A stretch of 56,585 nt of DNA from Listeria goaensis. Its GTDB lineage: Bacteria > Bacillota > Bacilli > Lactobacillales > Listeriaceae. Within the stretch, counting starts at the first letter, position 1, and the number at the start of each line of letters is the position of its first letter. The notes under the pieces were generated by a model. The model was not told the origin of the DNA, ran no database searches, and saw nothing but the letters and a program-made list of their open reading frames with translations. Shown here piece after piece: positions 49,509 through 55,945 of this stretch. Location of the stretch: the NCBI RefSeq assembly GCF_900186125.1, contig NZ_FYBQ01000014.1:1-56585 (forward strand). The letters are read 5' to 3'. The position numbers and the translations under genes were made by a program.

Positions 49509-49979
49509 TTATAGTTGCTCAAATAGATTCTGATATACGGCTTTATAACCTTGAAGCTGACGTGTAGATAGTTTTGTATTAATATAATTATCTAATAGCA
49601 TGTTCACAATATCATTTATAGATGGTGTTCCTTCTGTTTCAAGCTCTTCTAAATCCTTAATGTACGGCTTTAATGTATTAATTTTAAGGATAACATCTGG
49701 TGACATTTTTTGAGTCTTTGTGGCTTTTTTTCTCATATCAAAGCCTTCTTTTTCTACATTTTGAATTTGACTAGTCTTTGTTTTAGATGAGTCCGCCGAT
49801 GTTGGTTCAGAATGTGAATTATTTTCTTTCACTTGTGGCGACTCTTTTGATTCTGAAGAAGATGAGTCTCTTCCAAAATCTCCAACACCTGCTATATCAA
49901 CTTTTTTTGAATTAAGTGTAGATTTTCGCTTCCGGTTAATTATTGGAGATATTCTTTCATTATTAGCCAATTCTTTCAC
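49509..49979 (-). CDS. Partition/replication-associated protein (DUF5388-like), 156 aa
   Basis: GTG at 49979 with AGGAGAGGA upstream (minus strand). A low-complexity N-terminal half (SSSSESKESPQVKENNSHSE) precedes a conserved C-terminal domain (QKMSPDVILKINTLKPYIKD, INDIVNMLLDNYINTKLSTR), typical of plasmid DUF5388 proteins that accompany a ParA ATPase. Here the ParA gene is reduced to a 3' fragment upstream, so the locus is broken. It may still bind the AGTATACC repeats at its 3' end. Confidence 0.65.
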   Translation of the reverse strand: MKELANNERISPIINRKRKSTLNSKKVDIAGVGDFGRDSSSSESKESPQVKENNSHSEPTSADSSKTKTSQIQNVEKEGFDMRKKATKTQKMSPDVILKINTLKPYIKDLEELETEGTPSINDIVNMLLDNYINTKLSTRQLQGYKAVYQNLFEQL

Positions 49980-49987
49980 ATCCTCTC

Positions 49988-50065
49988 CTATATATTTTGA
50001 AGCATAACCTCGTGTTGGTCTAATTCCTCTAAAACATCAATAAATACCTGATGAGCCTTGTTTAT
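49988..50065 (-). pseudogene. 3' remnant of a second parA
   Basis: On the minus strand, immediately before the DUF5388-like gene, a frame reads NKAHQVFIDVLEELDQHEVM and ends LQNI at TAG (49988). It has no start. Its end and position directly ahead of a ParB-type partner identify it as the C-terminus of a ParA-like ATPase. At about 50065 it meets a resolvase fragment on the other strand, the likely junction of a deletion. Confidence 0.5.
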
Positions 50066-50067
50066 TA

Positions 50068-50211
50068 TTAGCAATCGAATTATACATGGCCAAAAAGGAA
50101 GACGGCACCTTCAGATATTCGTTACGTGATGTGGAAAAAAGAACCGTCATTGCCAGGAGAACTTTGTTACGTTATTTTAGTGAACTTGGCATTTCTCGGA
50201 AGAAATCATGA
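50068..50211 (+). pseudogene. 3' remnant of another serine resolvase
   Basis: The frame reads LAIELYMAKKEDGTFRYSLR and then DVEKRTVIARRTLLRYFSELGISRKKS before TGA (second part given by its key helices). This is a resolvase-type helix-turn-helix with no catalytic domain, unlike the resolvase at 38.7 kb. It could be translated from ATG 50086 as a 41-aa protein, but no ribosome site is visible. Confidence 0.55.
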
Positions 50212-50244
50212 TTGTTCAGACTGAAGAGAGGAAGTGGCTAGATT

Positions 50245-50907
50245 ATGGAAGAGAATGAGCAGCTGAGAAGGATTCAAAAACTATTAGCACTTGCCAGTGA
50301 TGCCAATGAAAAAGAATCACAAGCAGCGCTTGCTAAAGCACAAGCATTGATGATGGAACAGCAAGTATCTGAAGATGAGGTTATCCAGTATGACCGGAAA
50401 ATGAGGCTCGATTGTGTGGTGGAACGCATAGTATATTCGGGAAGACCACAAAAGTGGGTCTATCGTCTCTGTCGAATTATTGCGGCGAATTTTCGAGTAA
50501 AAACTTTTTACCAGGATGGAATGCCAATTCAGTTAGTTTTCTTGGGGATTGAAAGAGATGTTCAAGTGGCTGAAATTACTTTTCTCTATGCCATGGGAAG
50601 TGTTCAATATGGGGCTAGGGAATTCATGAAACGTCCAGAGGTCAAGAGAAAGTATAAACGTAAATGGGGCATGAAGCAGGATTACATAGAAGGTTATCTA
50701 CAAGCCCTTCAAGCGACTTTTAAAACGCAAGTAGTGACAAATGGTTACGAACTCTCCTTACAATTACCAGAAATTGTAATCAAAGCAGTCAATCAAAAAC
50801 AGTTAGTGCCAGGTAAAAATAGACAACATGTGGTGCAAGAAGCAGAAGCTTACTATCAAGGTTATAAGGATGGTGAGGAATTTCGACAAAAAGAAAGCAT
50901 CGAATGA
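50245..50907 (+). CDS. DUF2786-domain protein, 220 aa
   Basis: AGAGGAAG upstream of the ATG. The N-terminal stretch (LRRIQKLLALASDANEKESQ, AALAKAQALMMEQQ) is the DUF2786 signature, found in phage and plasmid proteins. The C-terminal region is alpha/beta (VYRLCRIIAANFRVKTFYQD, IQLVFLGIERDVQVAEITFL) as in the DUF7168-type partner domain. Function unknown; often linked with mobile DNA. Terminator 60 bases after. Confidence 0.8.
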   Translation: MEENEQLRRIQKLLALASDANEKESQAALAKAQALMMEQQVSEDEVIQYDRKMRLDCVVERIVYSGRPQKWVYRLCRIIAANFRVKTFYQDGMPIQLVFLGIERDVQVAEITFLYAMGSVQYGAREFMKRPEVKRKYKRKWGMKQDYIEGYLQALQATFKTQVVTNGYELSLQLPEIVIKAVNQKQLVPGKNRQHVVQEAEAYYQGYKDGEEFRQKESIE

Positions 50908-50967
50908 GAGACATGGCTTGCCATAGATACTTTCATAAAAAGCAGAGTATTTATAGATAACAAACTT

Positions 50968-51006
50968 AAAAAGACGAAAACCATTTTAGTGGATTTTCGT
51001 CTTTTT
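50968..51006. terminator. Rho-independent terminator
   Basis: AAAAAGACGAAAA stem with its complement TTTTCGTCTTTTT, T-runs on both sides. Confidence 0.9.
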
Positions 51007-51135
51007 GCCTGTTGGACAAAGTTTTATGGATGGTGCTTGTTTTTCACAGAATAATTTACAGAAAAATTCATATTACGTGCTATAATAAGGTATCGTGGAG
51101 TTATTCTAGTATAGGTAAGGAAGAGGGGGATGCAA

Positions 51136-51411
51136 ATGGCCGTGATTCAAAGTAATCTTTCGGCTGCCACACGTGTAGCTAATCAATTTGGCCAAGCTCA
51201 TGATCAAATGATGTTGGTCAACGCTCAAACCATTCAACGTGCTGAGCGTACAGTCCTGAACGGGAATCAAGAAGCCAGAAAAGCCAATCAACAGGTTCAA
51301 CAAATGGTGCAAGTATTTAATCAATGTCTCATGCGAGATATAGGGTATATTCAACAAACAGCTCAAGAATTTGAACGTCAGGATCAAAGCCTTCAAAAAC
51401 TTTTTGAGTGA
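51136..51411 (+). CDS. Lap1-type LXG partner, module 3
   Basis: 91 aa from ATG 51136 (GAGGGGG upstream; ATG 51130 is too close). Helical throughout. Near the C-terminus QEFERQDQSLQ holds the F-x-x-x-D pattern reported for Lap1 proteins. An extended -10 promoter (TGC-TATAAT, 51078-51086) starts the module. Not closely similar to the module 1 counterpart, consistent with each Lap matching its own toxin. Confidence 0.8.
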   Translation: MAVIQSNLSAATRVANQFGQAHDQMMLVNAQTIQRAERTVLNGNQEARKANQQVQQMVQVFNQCLMRDIGYIQQTAQEFERQDQSLQKLFE

Positions 51412-51436
51412 GCGAATTAAATGAGGTGAATCCAAC

Positions 51437-51790
51437 ATGGAGATAGAGAAAAAAAGAGAAGCTATCCAGCAACAATGGCATTTCGTGAGTGACAAACAAG
51501 AAGTGAATTTGAACCAGCAAAGAAGTATCGAATATCAAAGTGAACTATATCAGGAGTTCCGTCATCGCCAGGAAGCTCTGTTTACGAGAATGGAACACTT
51601 TTGGTTAGGTGATCCGATGATGCGAACCTTTTTGAATCATGCTCATCAGGATTTAAGAGCTGAAGACAAGCAGATAACTTTTCATTTGGAAGAGCAACAA
51701 GAAGAGCGCCGGCAAGAATATCGGCAACTTGTCCAACAAGAAGAGGAATTGCTCCATCAGCGTTTAGCTCTATCGAGAGGGGGCCAGTAA
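51437..51790 (+). CDS. Lap2-type LXG partner (DUF3958), module 3
   Basis: 117 aa, GAGGTG upstream. Long helical hairpin with the turn FWLGDPMMRTFLNHAHQDL between two Gln/Glu-rich helices (EIEKKREAIQQQWHFVSDKQ; EEQQEERRQEYRQLVQQEEE). Binds the LXG domain of the next gene product together with Lap1. One base separates its stop from the toxin start. Confidence 0.8.
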   Translation: MEIEKKREAIQQQWHFVSDKQEVNLNQQRSIEYQSELYQEFRHRQEALFTRMEHFWLGDPMMRTFLNHAHQDLRAEDKQITFHLEEQQEERRQEYRQLVQQEEELLHQRLALSRGGQ

Positions 51791-51791
51791 A

Positions 51792-53267
51792 ATGACCTTG
51801 TCGATGTATTTAGGGGAAGTGGACAGTCAAGCAGAAAGTGTGGAACAATTTTGTGCACGTACGATAACGGGGATGGAAGCGACTCTTCGTGCGATTCATG
51901 CGTTTAATTTAGAGCCAACCTTACAAGGAAAAACATACGCCAGTGCCAAACGTTATTTCATGCAAACATACCGCGTATTCGCGCAAGGCATGATTTTATT
52001 GTGCCAGGAGCTTCAGGCACAAAATCAAGCGCTACCTGCCAATTTTCGAGCAGAAGTGGCACAGACAGATGTTGTGGAAACGGAACTGTTAGCCCAAATA
52101 CAAGAATTGCAAAGACTTCAAACGGGGTTAGCAGAATTGAATGGAGATCTGCTATTACTGAAGCCCATGACTTACATTTATGAAGTGTGTGAGCGGAAAC
52201 TAAAAGAAAAGTTAAAAGCTTTACGATTGTTTAATCAAACGTCCGGCACTTATTTCAATGTAGTGATGCAACAAGCAGCCAACTTGCAACGCGGTCTTAC
52301 GGCTATCACGCAGCATTCAGGGTTTAACCAGGCCACCCAAACCTTTCAAACAATGGGGATGGATTTAGGTTGGACAAGCTCCATTGAAAAAGCCTGGCAA
52401 GCCAATCAAAAACAAAAGCAAGAAGAGGCGGAAGAGGCTCTTATTAAGGAATATGAAGAGAATATGCCCTTACCTTACATACCTAAGGGGAATTATGCCG
52501 GTTTTGTGGTGAAGGATGGAAAATTAGATACGGAAGCTACTCTAAAGCGTGTCGATGACAATGTGGAAGCGAATAAAGAACTCCGCGGACAATGGGTAGG
52601 TATCTTAGACTTTTTGACACCGGTGATGGACGCTGTGCGCCTAGCGTTTGGTATCGAGCCTAGTAATGGGAAAGAAATCGAAGTCAGTGGGCGATACACA
52701 GCAGCGGCTTTTCTCCTACTGCCATTTGTTAAAGTGGCCAAGATTGAAAAGTTTGTAAAACTCGCTCGGGACAATAAGGCCTTTAAGTATACGTATGAAG
52801 GATATGATGATATTTATCATTTAAGCAAAACGGAACATGTAGGAACCTTAAAAGGCAGTAGTGTGAAATTAGATGGTGTTATGGAAAAAACAATTATCTA
52901 TACAAAAAGGAGTAAGACCGAAGCGGCACAAATGCGCAAAATATTCAACTCGTCAGTACGAACTAATTATTTAAAGGATGCAGCTAATAGTTCAGAAATA
53001 ATCAAGGAATTCAAAGCTGGGGGGCTAACGGACAAACAAATTCAAGATATGAAAAAAGGCGTTCAACCAGAAGGGTATCAAGTACATCATAAGCTACCAT
53101 TAGATGATTCAGGAACTAATGATTTTAGCAATTTGATGTTAATCAAGAATGACCCATATCATAAGGTTATAACAAACTCCCAATTAACTTTTTCCAGGAA
53201 AATGCAACCAGGGGAAAGTGTAAAAGTGAAGTTTCCAATTCCAGAAGGAAACATATATCCTAAATAA
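51792..53267 (+). CDS. LXG toxin with C-terminal HNH nuclease domain
   Basis: 491 aa. Residues about 1-200 are the LXG domain (MTLSMYLGEVDSQAESVEQF; LQGKTYASAKRYFMQTYRVF), about half identical to the module 1 toxin. A linker with a pre-toxin-like stretch (ILDFLTPVMDAVRLAFGIEP; AAAFLLLPFVKVAKIEKFVK) leads to the tip with an HNH motif: GYQVHHKLPLDDSG (H432-H433), then NDFSNLMLI and DPYHKVIT. It would enter a rival cell and cut its DNA. The SMI1/KNR4 gene downstream supplies immunity. From about residue 340 the DNA becomes more AT-rich, suggesting an exchanged toxin tip. Confidence 0.9.
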   Translation: MTLSMYLGEVDSQAESVEQFCARTITGMEATLRAIHAFNLEPTLQGKTYASAKRYFMQTYRVFAQGMILLCQELQAQNQALPANFRAEVAQTDVVETELLAQIQELQRLQTGLAELNGDLLLLKPMTYIYEVCERKLKEKLKALRLFNQTSGTYFNVVMQQAANLQRGLTAITQHSGFNQATQTFQTMGMDLGWTSSIEKAWQANQKQKQEEAEEALIKEYEENMPLPYIPKGNYAGFVVKDGKLDTEATLKRVDDNVEANKELRGQWVGILDFLTPVMDAVRLAFGIEPSNGKEIEVSGRYTAAAFLLLPFVKVAKIEKFVKLARDNKAFKYTYEGYDDIYHLSKTEHVGTLKGSSVKLDGVMEKTIIYTKRSKTEAAQMRKIFNSSVRTNYLKDAANSSEIIKEFKAGGLTDKQIQDMKKGVQPEGYQVHHKLPLDDSGTNDFSNLMLIKNDPYHKVITNSQLTFSRKMQPGESVKVKFPIPEGNIYPK

Positions 53268-53289
53268 CAACATTATAAGGAGTGTAATT

Positions 53290-53724
53290 ATGCTGATAGA
53301 TACGATATCTAAAGTAAAGAAAGTTATGGAGGAGTTTAATCGGACTATTCCAGATGGAGCTACTTTAAGAGAAATTGAATTATTTAAAAAGTGGGCATTA
53401 AACAATTTTGGAGAGTCGGTTCCATGGAAAGATTATGTTCCATTTTTACAAGAAGTTAATTCATTGCAATTCAATGGAGTATTTTTATACGGCATAGGGA
53501 ATGTACAAGAAAATCTTGATCTCGTGGAGAATAACAAAATTTGGCATGATGTTGAAGAACAAAAAAAATATCTTTTCTTTGGAGATGGAGATATTTCTTG
53601 GTATGTATGGGATTGTGAACTAGATGAATTTCAGCAGTTAGACAAGCCAAGTGGAGAAGTATATGAAATTTATGATAGCCTAGATGAAATGCTAATCGAG
53701 GCTCTAGAGGTAACTTTACCATAA
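53290..53724 (+). CDS. SMI1/KNR4-family immunity protein
   Basis: 144 aa, AAGGAG upstream, 22 bases after the toxin gene. Pattern of the SMI1/KNR4 (SUKH) fold: REIELFKKWALNNFGESVPW, DYVPFLQEVNSLQFNGVFLY, KYLFFGDGDISWYVWDCELD and a C-terminal helix LDEMLIEALE. SUKH proteins are the commonest immunity partners of nuclease toxins and act in the cytoplasm by blocking the active site. It completes module 3. About 195 bases without a gene follow before a terminator. Confidence 0.9.
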   Translation: MLIDTISKVKKVMEEFNRTIPDGATLREIELFKKWALNNFGESVPWKDYVPFLQEVNSLQFNGVFLYGIGNVQENLDLVENNKIWHDVEEQKKYLFFGDGDISWYVWDCELDEFQQLDKPSGEVYEIYDSLDEMLIEALEVTLP

Positions 53725-53918
53725 AAATTAAACAAGTTAGCAGATTTTCAAATACATAATCTTTTAATTCAATTGATGACTGGAATGAAGGATAATGTAG
53801 ATTTGAAAATTTACTCTACAATATTTAGGATAGTGATTGTAGACTTTTTCATAGTATAAAGATTAACTTCCAAAAAGCAATAAGAGGCGAAACTTGGGGT
53901 ACCGAGGGCGCAAATAGA

Positions 53919-53954
53919 AAAGAAACCTGTAACTCTAAAGCTACGGGTTTCTTT
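53919..53954. terminator. Bidirectional hairpin terminator
   Basis: AAAGAAACC pairs with GGTTTCTTT, with an inner GTA/TAC pairing; T-run on the + side. It lies between module 3 and the par operon. Confidence 0.8.
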
Positions 53955-54042
53955 GTGTAAGTGTGTGTGAACTACTGAAATACGCCTTATTTCCATAATA
54001 CATAGATATATGATAAACGTTTTTGAAGTATAACCAATTAAG

Positions 54043-54068
54043 TATAAAAGTATAAATTTATACTTATC
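54043..54068. repeat. Partition-type iteron downstream of the par operon
   Basis: A 26-bp sequence beginning TATAAAAGTATAAATTTATA is repeated exactly at 55327-55352 upstream of parA. It contains the palindrome AAGTATAAATTTATACTT and overlaps the stop codon of the small partner gene. Confidence 0.85.
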
Positions 54069-54390
54069 GTTCTTTTACAGACTTTATACTATTTCTAATG
54101 AGTTTTTGCTTCTGTGGAGGCATTTCATTGATGTAATTTTCTACAACTAAATTAATTACTTCATAAATTTTCATATCTTCAATAGTAGAAATAGTACTTA
54201 TAGCTGTATGTGTTTCAATAGAAATTCTAATACTTTTAGGTAAATCTTTTGTTGTTAATTTTCGATTTTCTGTAATTAGTAAATTTTCAGGTCTTGAGCG
54301 TTCTTGTGATTCACTGGCAGTGGGTTTGATACTCTCAGGACGTTCTGTTTTATTCTTTCTAAATGAATTTAACCCTATGTTATTAGCCAT
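54064..54390 (-). CDS. Small partition partner protein (ParB-like role), 108 aa
   Basis: ATG at 54390 with AGGAAG upstream (minus strand), 12 bases after the parA stop. Charged N-terminal half (RKNKTERPESIKPTASESQE). The C-terminal half (LPKSIRISIETHTAISTIST, MKIYEVINLVVENYINEM) has the strand-helix-helix look of ribbon-helix-helix centromere-binding proteins. It would bind the AT-rich iterons and link them to ParA for plasmid segregation, and probably represses the operon. Confidence 0.75.
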   Translation of the reverse strand: MANNIGLNSFRKNKTERPESIKPTASESQERSRPENLLITENRKLTTKDLPKSIRISIETHTAISTISTIEDMKIYEVINLVVENYINEMPPQKQKLIRNSIKSVKER

Positions 54391-54402
54391 TAATATCACT
54401 TC

Positions 54403-55215
54403 CTATTTTTTTAGTAATTCAATTCTTTGTAATACTTCTTCTGCTACGCTCTTATATGCTTTATGAACATTTTTATCGTGGATATCTGATTTATTATTAG
54501 TAATACCTTCTCGATCAAATCTTTTTAATCGAGCCATTTGCTTAATTTGATTAGTAAATAAATTTTGTTTTTGGAATGAATCAATTGCATCTTCAATAAC
54601 ATCCTTATCTAAATCAGAGCCATTTTGCATTAAAACAGGAAGTACACCCAATATATCAGTGTTTAAATTATAGTCATCTGTTAACTGAAGTAGGTGTTCG
54701 ATATATGTTTCAGCTCCTTTCAAAGAGCGTTCTTGAGTCTGTAATATAATGATGACATAATCACTTGCAACAAATGCACTATCTGTAAATTTATTCATTT
54801 GAGGAGGCACATCAATGATTACAAAATCGTAGTCCTCCTTAATTTCATTTAAAAGTTGATTAAAATAGCTATCCATACTTAAATCATCGCTAAAATTATC
54901 ATACAAATAGCGCTCAAATTCTTGTAAATCTTTATAAGATGGTAGTAAATCTAGGTTCTCTTTAACACTAATTAAAGCAGGCCTCAAGTCTTGGTGCTCA
55001 AAGATGGCGTTTGCTAGTGTAATTTCGTATGTAGGTTCTTTCTTTAAAACTTTTTTCATCGTAGTAAATAATAAATCTGTTGTATTGGCTTGTGGATCAA
55101 AATCGACGACTAAAACTTTTTTATCCATATTAGATAATTCATATGCAATCATAACGGCGTTTGTAGTCTTTCCAACGCCTCCTTTAAAATTACCTGTTGT
55201 AATAACTGAAGTCAT
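54403..55215 (-). CDS. parA: ParA-type partition ATPase
   Basis: 270 aa on the minus strand, GGAGGAAG upstream of ATG 55215. Deviant Walker A motif GNFKGGVGKTT near the start, switch-type VVDFDPQANTT, and Walker B FVIIDVPPQ. The length fits the short (type Ib-like) ParA family without an N-terminal HTH. It forms a nucleoid-bound gradient that moves plasmid copies apart. The promoter abuts the iteron array, so partner binding would both seat the partition complex and repress the genes. Confidence 0.95.
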   Translation of the reverse strand: MTSVITTGNFKGGVGKTTNAVMIAYELSNMDKKVLVVDFDPQANTTDLLFTTMKKVLKKEPTYEITLANAIFEHQDLRPALISVKENLDLLPSYKDLQEFERYLYDNFSDDLSMDSYFNQLLNEIKEDYDFVIIDVPPQMNKFTDSAFVASDYVIIILQTQERSLKGAETYIEHLLQLTDDYNLNTDILGVLPVLMQNGSDLDKDVIEDAIDSFQKQNLFTNQIKQMARLKRFDREGITNNKSDIHDKNVHKAYKSVAEEVLQRIELLKK

Positions 55216-55272
55216 TTAAATCTTCCTCCATCTCTATAAAATTATAAAATATTTTTATACTTTTGTAGAGTT

Positions 55273-55301
55273 AGTATAACATATGATTTTCAGCTATTCA
55301 A
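55273..55301 (-). promoter_or_regulatory. Promoter of the par operon
   Basis: Minus strand: TTGAAT (55301-55296), 17-base spacer, TATACT (55278-55273). The -35 box borders the first iteron (55301 onward). Confidence 0.85.
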
Positions 55302-55508
55302 GTATAAAAATATAAAAGTATAAAAATATAAAAGTATAAATTTATACTTATCCTGAAAACAGTTGCGAAGTGTACTAAAGCGACTTTTGTTAATAAACAA
55401 GAGAAATATAACTTCTATAATTATAAAAGTATAAAAATATAAAAATATAATTTTATAAAAATATAAAAGTATAATTCAAGTATAAAAGTATAAAATTATA
55501 CTTTTATA
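55301..55508. repeat. AT-rich iteron arrays upstream of parA (centromere candidate)
   Basis: Two blocks of repeating AGTATAAAAATATAA-type units: 55301-55352 and 55421-55508. Units alternate TATAAAAG and TATAAAAA at 8-base steps, with palindromes where the units reverse (TATAAATTTATA; AAATTATACTTTTATAAAAT). The 68 bases between them lack the repeat. Such arrays are typical parS-like centromeres of small ParA systems. They could instead, or also, be replication iterons because rep lies downstream. Confidence 0.8.
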
Positions 55509-55577
55509 AAATTGAGTGTTTAGAACCTTGAGAAAAGAGCCTTTTCACTTGAAGAAAAGGGTTTACAAAAAAAAAAA

Positions 55578-55602
55578 CTTGTTGTATTGTTAGTACAACA
55601 AG
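55578..55602. repeat. Inverted repeat CTTGTTGTA/TACAACAAG
   Basis: Perfect 9-bp stem with a 7-base spacer, upstream of rep. Followed by AAATAAAAAAGG, not a T-run. Confidence 0.8.
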
Positions 55603-55622
55603 CAAATAAAAAAGGAATCGTT

Positions 55623-55658
55623 AATTTATATTTTGTATGGCTGTACAAAATATAAATT
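55623..55658. repeat. Perfect 15-bp inverted repeat upstream of rep
   Basis: AATTTATATTTTGTA and its complement TACAAAATATAAATT with a 6-base loop; ATTACAC/GTGTAAT (55661-55683) follows. Candidate binding site or attenuator for copy control of the rep gene. Confidence 0.85.
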
Positions 55659-55709
55659 CAATTACACAACCCAAAAGTGTAATCCTAGCAACGAAACCCC
55701 AATGTAGTA

Positions 55710-55798
55710 TATAATTTTTTAGACTTATTTCCGATAAAAAAATTATACCACATTTAGGTTTATTTGACAATGGCTTCAAACGTTGAAGTAAAGCCATT
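55710..55798 (+). promoter_or_regulatory. rep promoter region and leader hairpin
   Basis: TATAAT at 55710-55715 is the best -10 box ahead of rep. In the leader, AATGG…CCATT with CTTCAA/TTGAAG (55769-55798) can fold into a hairpin, as expected for rep mRNAs whose transcription or translation is attenuated. The 5' part of the leader (55799-55945) has no gene. Confidence 0.4.
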
Positions 55799-55945
55799 TG
55801 AAAAACTTTTTTTCGCTAGGAGACGATTGAGTTCCTTCCTATGTGGAAAATGTGAGTCCTTGAACAGGGGTACGGCACTTCCAAAATGGGAAGAAGTCGT
55901 AGCCTTTTTTGTTGTGCGAAAAAAAGGGAAGGAGTCCAGTGTGGT

